Shown piece after piece: positions 1 to 10,000 of a stretch of DNA of 64,000 nt; position 1 is the stretch's first letter, and each line of letters opens with the position of its first letter. The position numbers and the translations under genes were made by a program. The stretch spans positions 930,001-994,000 of the forward strand of contig VWZS01004484.1 in NCBI GenBank assembly GCA_013397075.1, given 5' to 3'. The notes below the pieces were generated by a model. It made no database searches, had not been told where the DNA came from, and saw nothing but the letters and a program-made list of their open reading frames with translations. The stretch is from Rhabdornis inornatus (Eukaryota > Chordata > Aves > Passeriformes > Rhabdornithidae).

Positions 1-283
1 CATTTTCCTTTCCTATATGCACACGTTGTCCTTGAACAAATGCTCATGCTAAATCAGTATGGGAAGACTGAAAATTAAAATGAGTGCTGCCCAGTGACTC
101 TTGTGAAAAACATTCTGGACCACCTGAGCCCCAAATGGGTCAAACATCTTGGTGCATAGATGTGCTAGTGCTTGTTTTGAGCTGTTGCAGAAGGATAGAG
201 GTCAACAGTGCTCCTAATTATTTCAACTTGATTGTGGGCACACACAACATTATTGCAATTTTTTTTTAATCAAAAGGAAACAT

Positions 284-303
284 TGTTTGTTTGTTTGTTT
301 GTT
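284..303. repeat. (TTTG)n microsatellite
   Basis: Five tandem GTTT units followed by a T-rich tract up to about 336. A short simple repeat with no associated gene. Confidence 0.8.
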
Positions 304-478
304 TTTTCCCTTTGTTTTTTCTTTTTCTTTTCCCTAAAAGTTGTTTATTCTAAGAGGAGACTCCCAGCCTTGGGAGTTCTGGCCTTCTGAGAGCTGACAG
401 AATTTCCTGTAAGAGTTGCCTTTATAAAAGCTGTTTCCTATCAGGTTTTCATGTTGCTTTTCCTTTTTTGCAATTCTT

Positions 479-924
479 TGTGGTTTTGGACCTAGAGAGA
501 GGGAAAAAGAGCAACAACACACATGGACCTTTTTAGGGAAAAAAGGCCAACTTTATTGAGCGGAGAGCTTGTATTTAAAGCATGTTACAAGAGACTAGAA
601 CAGGACAGTAGCTCATTGGCTAATTGGGATAAACTACCAGGAGACCAGGCCTCAGGATGTATCCCATGGGAAAAACAACAGGTGTTAATCTTTATTATGA
701 CTAGCACTCTGTTTTTGACGAGATTCTAAGTTGTTTTTTGACCATTTATCACCTTGGGAAATTTCCTTTCTGTCTGCAGCTAACATCAGCTTATCAGCCT
801 GGGAAGCAAGAAGGATTCAGGCTTGAGAGAAAAGATTCTCGAGCTGTAATTTTGCAGCTCCCTAGGTGTCTCTGTCCACAATTCTTCTCTTTGTTTTTAG
901 TCTCTCCCCACTTGTTCTCAATCA
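479..924 (-). repeat. Probable endogenous retroviral LTR, antisense to LAMC1
   Basis: Read on the minus strand, the segment has a TATA-like TTTAAATAC (about 571-580), then CTCAATAAAG (about 552-561) as a polyadenylation signal about 20 bases further on, then a short C/T-rich U5-like region. This TATA, AATAAA, U5 order is typical of avian retroviral LTRs. I could not find matching target-site duplications, so the ends are approximate, set at TG and CA dinucleotides. No internal retroviral genes are seen, so it is either a solo LTR or a fragment. Confidence 0.5.
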
Positions 925-930
925 TTTAAG

Positions 931-2598
931 CCAATCTGTCTGTGTCAAAAAAGAACTGAAGTAAGAACATACCCATTTTGATAGCTAACTTAGAGTAACA
1001 GTTAACTTACAGTCAATATGTATGTCTGAGCCCAGCACAGTCATGAACCTTATACACAAATACTCTTAATTTACAGCTGGTTAGCTGTAGGTGTCCATCC
1101 TATCAAATAGGATGTCACTTCCTTCCAGGCCACTCCTGCCACATAGGATGACTCACTCTGCATCAGGGGTGTTGCCAGAAACAATTTATTTACCAATGTA
1201 TTATTATTATTATTCACCCTGTAAAATAAACATTGCAGAATTCTCTAGGTTCTGTGCTTTTAAGGTGCAGTTATTTTACACAAGGATGCTTTTTTTCTGT
1301 GTTGGGAAGAAAATGGGTTTAAGGGGAATATGTCACAATGCTTTGATGGATTATTTTAGTAGGTAAAAAAGGAAAGTGAAAGCACAAATAGTTTCTTCAC
1401 AGGGATATGAGACTTAATTCTGGTTTCAGTTAAATGAGTGTAGGTTTACTGAATGAAATATAACTGCATCACTTGATCTGTCAGTGTGTTTCAAATATGT
1501 ATGTTAAGGTGAAATTGCATTAAGAGTATGAACTGGATTTTGATGGCAAATAGTAAAGATCAGCAAATATATTTTTGTCCGGATTTATTAGAATCAGTAC
1601 CATGAAAATATCAGGGAGGACTTTAAATAAACTGTGGAGCATCGTCCTATATAGGTACTTTAAAGTGTTGGAAACCGAACAGTTAAAAAACTCAAGTAAA
1701 TTATTTGGTTTAGGTCCTAAGACTGAGTATCTTTAAACTCAAGAATGTTGTGTGAAGCTGAATTTTTTCTGTTATCTATGGGAACCTTCCGTATATGGAC
1801 AGATGATCTCATTGCACCACTGATAGGGACTTGTGGCAATACCCTTTGATCCTGCTTGGAGTCCCTGCTCACCTCTATCCCAATCCTTCCCTTCTTCACA
1901 TCGAGGTGTTCCCTGTTGACTGTCCTGCTGTGTCAACTCTCAGCTGCAGGCACTAACCAGGCAGTTGCTGAACCTGAGGAGCTCCATCAGCACGTTGTTT
2001 TCAGAGCTTCTGCCCTGATGGCATCAGCTCAGCCCTGCTTTCACAACAGACGGCTTGTTTTCAGAAAAGGAGGAAAAGTGGGGGAAGCAGCGGAAATCCA
2101 ACTTTCCACTGGAGATGTGTCATCCCAGCCTGAACAATAGCGAGGCAGCGGTGACTCTGTACTGCACTGCCTCCCTTCTGCTGGTGCTGGGGGTCAGGGG
2201 AACCCTCAGTGCCGAGATTCTCACCGTGGCCAGCTTAACGCTCTGTGGGGAGGCAAAAAGAGGAATCACCACACTGATGTGTAATAACAACCACACATGT
2301 AAAACAACATCTCCCAGGAGCAGGATAATTTCTAGGCTTGCTGACCAGTATGTGCTGTGCAGACCTTGTGAACAGTCTGGTTCAGGCTCTTAATGCAAGG
2401 ATTTCTGTAGGATACGTGTGTTTACTTAAAAACAACAATGTGCATTTTTTTCCCAGAACAGATTGTAGTTTTTTCAGTTTATTCAGCCAAAGACTTACAA
2501 AGCCTTTCCTTGACTCCCCTATCAATTTTTTCTCAAGGAGTAGTTTCCTGTTTACTGAGAAGGCTTCTGGAGGCACTTTCTCCTATAAAAGCAGTTTT
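931..2598. other. Upstream intergenic DNA without recognised features
   Basis: Only a short ATT microsatellite (about 1199-1214) stands out. No open reading frame here shows a protein family or splice structure that I recognise. The upstream neighbour of LAMC1 expected from other vertebrates (SHCBP1L) is not visible. Confidence 0.6.
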
Positions 2599-2690
2599 AT
2601 AGATTCATAGAATGGCTTGGGTTGGAAGAGACCTTTAAAGGGTCATCAAGTCTAACTGCCTGCCATGGGCAGAGACATTTTGGCTTTACA
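2599..2690 (-). mobile_element. CR1 LINE 3'-end fragment
   Basis: It begins TTCATAGAATGGCTTGGGTT, the reverse complement of the CR1 3' tail, and continues with the characteristic GGAAGAGACCTTTAAAGGGT and CATGGGCAGAGACA. It is a 5'-truncated fragment in minus orientation, about 90 bp. Confidence 0.8.
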
Positions 2691-3034
2691 GGATTTCTGG
2701 ATTTTACACAATCTTTACACAATTCCTCAACCTGAAAAGTTGCAGGGAGATCTTAGGATAACTAAAAACTGTAATGCAGTCTATGGCCAGGTCTGACAGA
2801 GCCGATGTCTCTAAGCAACAGAGAGATCTGGGTTATGGTAGGGAAATAACTAGAAGTTCATTAAAAATGACAGTAGCTGAGGAGGGTGCCCTCAGATCTG
2901 CTTAGGATCATGTCCTTGGATGGCACAAACCACCCAGGTTTGGCATAGCTTAGTTGGGAACCCACAACCAATTTTCTCACATTTCTCAATAAACTTTTTT
3001 TTCCCCCTATGGAAAGCATTTAAATGAAAAAAGG

Positions 3035-3575
3035 ACGTGGTGGTAGTGGTTGACAGCTGGCTGAACATGGCACAGTGTGTGCCTAGGTGGGAAAGAAGGC
3101 CAGTGGCACCTGGAATCAGAAATAGTGTGACCAGCAGAACCAGGGAAGTGATTCCTCCCCTATACCCGGCACTGTTAAGGTACCTTGAGTGCTGTGTCCA
3201 CTTCTGGGCTCCTCAATTGAGGAAGGCTATTGAGTCCAAAGAAACGAACAGAGCTGGGAAAGGGTCTGGAGCACCAAGAGCAGCTGAGGCAGCTGGGAAA
3301 GGGGCTCAGCCTGGAGAAAAGGAGGCTCAGGGGGGCCCTTCTGGCACTGCACAACTTCTGGACAGGACGGCGCACCCAGCGGGGTCGGTGCCTTATCCCA
3401 GTAAACAAGTGACAGGGTAAGAGGACACAGTCCTAAGCTGAGCAGGGGAGGTTCAGGTTGAACATTAGGAAGAATTTCTTCATGGAAAAGGTGATTAGAC
3501 CGTGGAAGGGGCTGCCCAGGGAGGTGTTGGAGTTCCCATCCCTTGACGTGTTCAAGGAATGACTGGACGTGGCAT
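3035..3575 (+). mobile_element. CR1 LINE 3' region, cut by an assembly gap
   Basis: It reads through typical CR1 landmarks: GACAGCTGGCTGAACATGGC, AGAAATAGTGTGACCAGCAG, CTCAGCCTGGAGAAAAGGAG, TTCAGGTTGAACATTAGGAA and GGTGTTGGAGTTCCCATCCC. It stops at the N at 3576 before the 3' tail. The open frames inside it are CR1 sequence, not host genes. The tail is recovered at 4711-4780. Confidence 0.88.
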
Positions 3576-3576
3576 N
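3576..3576. other. Assembly gap (single N) inside a CR1 element
   Basis: The CR1 sequence to the left stops at GACTGGACGTGGCAT without its 3' tail, and the base to the right starts GC-rich LAMC1 5' UTR. The missing CR1 tail is found at 4711-4780, so this join is probably wrong. Confidence 0.85.
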
Positions 3577-3645
3577 CGCGGAGCGGTGGCACCCGGCGAG
3601 CGAGCGACCCCCGTGCGTGCCCCCGCCGGCTCCCGCAGCCCCGCC
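3577..3645 (+). other. LAMC1: LAMC1 5' UTR (partial)
   Basis: GC-rich sequence runs from the assembly gap at 3576 to the ATG at 3646 without an in-frame ATG close to the start. The bases around the start (CCGCCATGG) fit the Kozak consensus. The true 5' end is not visible because the contig begins at 3577. The upstream promoter appears to have been placed at 4781-5006 by mistake. Confidence 0.6.
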
Positions 3646-4036
3646 ATGGGGCGCGGCGGCGAGCGCTGGGCGCTGTGGCTGTGGGTGCTGTGGCTGTGGG
3701 TGCCCGCGCGGTGCGGCGCTGCCATGGACGAGTGCACGGACGAGCGGAGCGGGCGGGCGCAGCGCTGCATGCCCGAGTTCGTGAACGCAGCGTTCAACGC
3801 TACGGTGCTGGCCACGCACACGTGCGGGACGCCGGCCGAGGAGTACTGCGTGCAGACCGGGGTCACCGGCGTCACCCAGTCCTGCCACCTCTGCGACGCC
3901 GCCCAGCCGCACCTGAGCCATGGCGCCGCCTTCCTCACCGACTACAACAGTCCGGCCGACGCGACCTGGTGGCAGAGCCGCACCATGCTGGCCGGCGTGC
4001 AGCACCCCACCGCCGTCAACCTCACCCTGCACCTGG
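3646..4036 (+). CDS. LAMC1: LAMC1 exon 1: signal peptide and start of LN domain
   Basis: Codons 1-130 plus one base (phase 1), with donor GTAAGC at 4037. Residues 1-25 form a signal peptide: a short charged start (GRGGER), a hydrophobic core of two LWLWV blocks, then a small-residue cleavage region before AMDECTDE. The rest begins the LN domain, with conserved cysteines and N-glycosylation sequons at about N51 (NAT) and N125 (NLT). The hydrophobic core carries a 15-bp tandem duplication (3673-3702). The 3' part of this exon (3919-4036) recurs exactly at 5008-5125, which I judge an assembly artefact. Confidence 0.95.
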
Positions 4037-7000
4037 GTAAGCACGGGCAGCGGGGAGGGGGCGAGGGCTCCGGGGGAGGACTGAGCCTGGGCACCGGCGC
4101 ACACTGGGGATGACCTGCTGGAGAGCAGCTCTGCGGAGGAGAGCGGGGAGTCCTGGTGGACAACGAGCTGTCCCCGAGGCAGGAGCATACCCTGTGCCTA
4201 GGGGTGTCCTCGGGTGCGTTAGGACCAACATAGTTAGCTCTTCCAGGGCTTATCCTGCTTCTGTCCTCGGGCCTACTGAGGTACATCTGGAATGCTGTGC
4301 CCAGGTCTGGGCTCCTCAGGAGAAGAGAGGCGTGGAGCTCCCGAAGCAGGTCCAGCAGAGGCTGTGGAGATGATGACTCGAGCGTCTCTCTCACAAGGTG
4401 GGAGTGTTCAGCTTAGAGAGGAGATGGCTGAGAGGAGCCCTGTCTGTCCCTGTCTGCAGGGAGGGCTCAGAGGCTGGACACAGCACACTGCTCCCTGGGA
4501 CCCAGCAATGGGACACGAGACCATGGGCAGAAATGGATGTCCAGGAAGTGCCACCTGAGCATGACAAAGAACTTCTTTCCTGTGCAGTGACTGAGCACTG
4601 AAACAGAGACCAGAGGGTGTGGAGTTTCTCTCACTGGGGATATTCCAGACCTGTCAGGACACAATCCTGTGCCATGTGCTCTGGGATGACCCTGCTTGAG
4701 CAGGGAGGTNGGATCGGTGAAAGGTTGCACTCGATGATCCTGGAGGTCTGTTCCAACCTGAGCGATGCTGTGATTGTGTAGAAGGCGCAGCTTTGCGGGG
4801 TGTGCCGGTGCGGAGGCGCTGGCAGGCCCGGCGCTCTGCCGTGTTCACTCCCGCGGTGATCCCACGCTGCCGTGAGGGCGAGGGCAAGAAACCTCCCCAT
4901 CCCCTAGGAGCGGGCCCACAGCCGCCATCGCCGCTTTAAGCCGGCACATTCCGCGAGGCGGGGGCAGCTCCAGCCCTGCTACGCTGCGGGACTCCGCTCC
5001 CGGCCTNCATGGCGCCGCCTTCCTCACCGACTACAACAGTCCGGCCGACGCGACCTGGTGGCAGAGCCGCACCATGCTGGCCGGCGTGCAGCACCCCACC
5101 GCCGTCAACCTCACCCTGCACCTGGGTAAGCACGGGCAGCGGGGAGGGGGCGAGGGCTCCGGGGGAGGACTGAGCCTGGGCACCGGCGCACACTGGGGAT
5201 GACCTGCTGGAGAGCAGCTCTGCGGAGGAGAGCGGGGAGTCCTGGTGGACAACGAGCTGTCCCCGAGGCAGGAGCATACCCTGTGCCTAGGGGTGTCCTC
5301 GGGTGCGTTAGGACCAACATAGTTAGCTCTTCCAGGGCTTATCCTGCTTCTGTCCTCGGGCCTACTGAGGTACATCTGGAATGCTGTGCCCAGGTCTGGG
5401 CTCCTCAGGAGAAGAGAGGCGTGGAGCTCCCGAAGCAGGTCCAGCAGAGGCTGTGGAGATGATGACTCGAGCGTCTCTCTCACAAGGTGGGAGTGTTCAG
5501 CTTAGAGAGGAGATGGCTGAGAGGAGCCCTGTCTGTCCCTGTCTGCAGGGAGGGCTCAGAGGCTGGACACAGCACACTGCTCCCTGGGACCCAGCAATGG
5601 GACACGAGACCATGGGCAGAAATGGATGTCCAGGAAGTGCCACCTGAGCATGACAAAGAACTTCTTTCCTGTGCAGTGACTGAGCACTGAAACAGAGACC
5701 AGAGGGTGTGGAGTTTCTCTCACTGGGGATATTCCAGACCTGTCAGGACACAATCCTGTGCCATGTGCTCTGGGATGACCCTGCTTGAGCAGGGAGGTGG
5801 GACCTGATGACCCACTGTGGTCCCTTCCAACCTGCCCCATTCTGTGATTCTGGACTGACAGTCCACCTGCACACTGGGCATTGCTGGGGCCCTGCCTGGG
5901 TGAGTGCCAATAACCAGGCCCTGGGTGGTCCAGTGTTCAGGGGGTGTCACTGAATCCCCTCTCTGCAGGTCCTCAGCCACGTTCACTAGGTCTGAATCAA
6001 TGCTGGCTGCACCCCACGGTTGTGTTGGGATGTCCTTAGCCAGGGGTCTGGCCCTGGGCTGGTTCTTCACCCCTCAGCTGATAGTTTACACATCTGCTCA
6101 ACAGTGCTTGGTGAACTTGATTTTCAGCATTCTCCAGTGAATATTGCAGGGATTGCTCTATTGCAGTTTTCATTGGAGGTGCTGTTGGTTTGTGAGAGGA
6201 GGGACTGTGCTGCCAGGGGCAGCTGGAAGTGGAGCAGGTTGCAGTGATCATGTCCCACCCCATGCACCAGGGATCATAAAGCCGTTTAGGTTGGAAAAAT
6301 AGTAGAAAGAAATTCTTCCCTGTGGGGGTGGTAAGGCATTGGCACAGGTTTTCCCAAAGAAGCTGTAGATGTCCCATCCCAGGAAGTGTCCAAGGCCAGC
6401 TTGGACAGATCTCAGAGCAATGTGGTCTAGTGCAAGGTGTCCCTTCCCATGGCAGGGGGTGGAATGAGATGAGCCTAAGGTCCCTTCCAACTCAAGCCAT
6501 TCTATGATTCTGTGAAAAGCCCTTTAAGATCAAGTCCATCTAGTAACCCAGCACAGCCAAGCTCAGGATTGGATCATAGAGTTTTCCAGACAGCAAGCTT
6601 CGGATCCAGGTGGGAGATGTTGATTTGAAAAGTGGCAGGCACTGTGGGAAATCACCTGTTCAGGGGCACACCTGCTGTGTATCCTCTTACCCCCAGGACA
6701 GCAGTGTCCTTTAATTGCTATGTGTGTTAGGTATGTCAACAGCCAGCATTGCTGCTGAACTGTAACAGCCAGTCAAAAAAAAGAAGGTTAATTTTCTGAT
6801 TGGTTGTCAATTCCAGAGGTTCCTTTGGGATAAAGTATTTTAGCCTTCACTGTGGTTTGTGGACAAGCTTTTCTGTTCATTGAGTTATTCAAATTATCAT
6901 GACATGGAAGGAGGGTAATCATTTAGAACTGGAAGACAAGCCACCCGAGAGAAAGTTGAAACCACAACTTATATCCTCATGTCATTAAATCAAGTAAATA

Positions 7001-10000
7001 TCAAAGAAAGTCCCACTGCAGCCATTCATAGCTTCTAATCAAGAGCAGCTGTTGAGCATTAAGTTTAGTATCAATAGCAGTGTAACTCAGGGGAAAAAAA
7101 AAAGGTGTGAGGGCTTGGAGAGCTGGATCCTGTGAGAGCTCACACCTGCATTGGTGAGATGTAGTTGATGGCGCTGAGCCCTGTACCAGGGGTCACCTGA
7201 TGAGCACATCCATGTGCCCCAGAAGCCTGGAGTGCCTCTCTGCCCTGAAGTGTTTCCTTGTGTTTGGAGCTTCAACGTAAAGATAAGCGTATCTAATCAT
7301 ACCTCTTTATCTTCCTTCCTTTGTACATTAGGAAATTTTTTCCAGACTCTTGGAAAGCAAAGATTTGATCTCAACTTTTTTTAATAACAGTCATTGTAAT
7401 TTTCATTATCAAGGCAAAACTTATAGACCATCTGTATTACTGCTGTCCTTGGCTTTGTGCATCCATATGTATATTATATATATATACTGTTCTTTGAAAA
7501 ACAGTACTGGGAGCAGTGTGCTGTGTCCTGGGCTTTGAAGAAATGCACACATTTCTTTGCTGAAAACAACTGCATCTTTGAAATACTGTAGCATTGCAAC
7601 ACTTCCGCTTGTGTTCCAGGTCTGTCTGCAGGCTCTTGGAGCTTTGTGAATTTGCTTTGCCATGTTTTTTGAGCAGAGCACAACTTTAAAGCAGAAGCTG
7701 CCTGACCGACTTTGATATATTTGAGGAGGTTTTTTGGTCCGATTTTTCTAGTTAGGCTTTCGGGTGAGGTATTTTTAGTATAAAGCCTTTTAAGAATCAG
7801 AAGCTTGTTGTGCACGTGGTGGTGGTGAAGTTGGTTTTAAGATGGCAACAACAAAGCATGTAGCTCTCTGCACAGGTGCTGTGCAACTCTCTGCGAGTCT
7901 CTGAGTTCATGGCAGGTTGAAGAGCTGTCGAGTACTGACAATGCCTTTTTAGCCTGAAATGCCCCAAACTGCTCTGCAGCATTGCTCTTCCCTACTTTTG
8001 TGAGGTCTTAAAACCATCTTTGTTTGAGTGAGCTGCTGGGTGCTGCTTTTGGGTTCTGTGTGCCTGCAGGCACTATGGTCTGTGGGACACTTAATTATTG
8101 ACATCACTAAGAGAAAGAGGCAAGGCGCTTGACAAGTATTTATGTACTCGATAGGACATAAAGGCATTCTGGAGCACAAAGCCCTTTCATGCAGTTAGTT
8201 CTGCCTGCTCTTTGAGGATTAAGCTCTGTGCTCAGACTGGTATCCTTATTTGATGCTGCAGTTGCCTTCATTTCTGAAAGCCTTGGTGTCCTGAATGGTT
8301 AATGCTATTTTGCACCTGGTCAGGACCAGCTGCATTGACTCTAGGTTTCATGTACATGCTGCCCTGTGCTGAATTTTTTGGCAGTTTGAGATGTCTTGAT
8401 TAACATCCAGTGATGTTCAGTCCATGTAGAATAGCATTAGCATTTCAGAGGGGTCTGCAAAAGGTCGATAAGAGCTGCAGGTCTGTTGCCAACATGTGAA
8501 TGTGGATTTCCTTGAATCTCCTTACAATCTGCAGATCCAAACCAGGTTTAAAAATTTTTCGTTTTGGGGCTAGGTGCCAGCACAAAGCCTGATATAGAAA
8601 AATACAGCAGAGATCACTACTACTGAGTGAAAAGCTCAGATCCCGGGAGTGTTTGGAGATGAGATCTGTGTCCAGAAGTTAGGGTGCTCCCTGGGGAGAG
8701 GGCAATTGAGGTAATCACCACTCCCTGCACCAGGAACATCTGGAGTTAAAAAGGCTGTTTCTCTTTCTGTGAGAGGGTATTAAGACCCCCTAAGTAAGTA
8801 AGAGGCCTGGAGACATGAATTTGCAGTTGTAATTCAGGAGAAGGGGAAGCTGAACCTGTTCACAGGGTGGTGTCTGGATAATTAGGTTTGTGAATGAGAG
8901 GAGGGGAAAGCATTGCTGTGTCCTTTCTTCTGCATTTCTTAAAAGTATCCCTTGGCTTCCACATTTTCCATTTCCTCAGAATTTATTACTTATTTAGACT
9001 TGACCCAGCCAGTCTTTTTTTTCTTACTGCTCTCCCACTATGTCCCCATATATTCCCAAAAAAAGGAACCTTGAGGCAGTGGTGCCAGCTTTCAAATAGA
9101 AGATGGAAGCCAGGGCCTTACAGTGTGTTGTCTGCTTTTTTTCGAAGCCAGGATGTCACGTTATTTTTACTGTCTGTGCTGTTTGCTTGTCCTGGGAGCA
9201 TTGGGATAGTTCTGGCATCTCCCCAGCGCTTTGTGTGCGTATGCTTGAGCATAGCATTGCTGTTTAGACCTCTGACACACAGAAACAAAGCCATGTGTTG
9301 AAGATGCTCCCTTGAACACTGGAAGAAGGGGAAAAGGGACAGCATGGAGGTACGTGGAGTATTTTTGGTGCTGGGTGCATTTGCTGGAGCAAAGGTTTGC
9401 GTTTTTTCAGATGTTGTATCATTTTTCAGAGCAGATTCTCACCCTTTCCTTCTGCAGCTCTAATTTCTGTGTGCTTACTGTTGTTTCTGCACTTTTTTTT
9501 TTATCCACTTCTACATGTGCTTTTGTATTCCCCTTCCTAAGCAATTCTGCTAAAGTCACCTCTCATTTCCCTACCACTTTTACTTTCTGGCCAGATCCGC
9601 TTGATGTTGTGGTCCCAGTGTTATGTTTCTCAGACAAAGGGGCAGCCTCCTCAGCATGCTGGGTGGCTGTTCCACGGTGGGGTGGCTTCATCTCCACTGA
9701 GAGCAGCCATGCTTTTAGCAGCAGCCTGTGAGCTCAGAGCAGTCCACTCTGGCATTCTTGGGGCAGGTGACTGTCCTCTGCATCTCAGCAGGGATGGTGT
9801 CCAGATGTGCTTGACTGGTGATGCTCAGCTATGAATTCAGGACTATCCGGAAGGCAGAAAAGATCAATTCCTGCCTCTGTCATTGCCTCGGAAGAGGAGG
9901 CAATGTTTGGTGCTGGAAGCAACCCTCTGGTAGGCTGCCTTTGAAGAAGAAGGGTGAAATTGCTGGTTGCCTTGGTTAAAAACATGTCAGCTCCTGAAAT

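Noticed and set aside
3037..3420. 127-codon open frame upstream of LAMC1
   Set aside because: It lies entirely in CR1 LINE sequence and carries no host-gene motif.
1..3575. Search for the upstream neighbour gene (SHCBP1L expected from vertebrate synteny)
   Set aside because: No exon-like sequence with splice sites or recognisable protein was seen here; the neighbour may lie outside the window.
3919..5798. A genuine tandem duplication of LAMC1 exon 1
   Set aside because: The copies look identical even in intron and repeat sequence, their ends coincide with Ns, and the second copy lacks an acceptor site and begins in mid-exon.
7469..7487. TA-rich tract as a TATA box or promoter
   Set aside because: It is a simple dinucleotide run in intron 1 with no transcript evidence.
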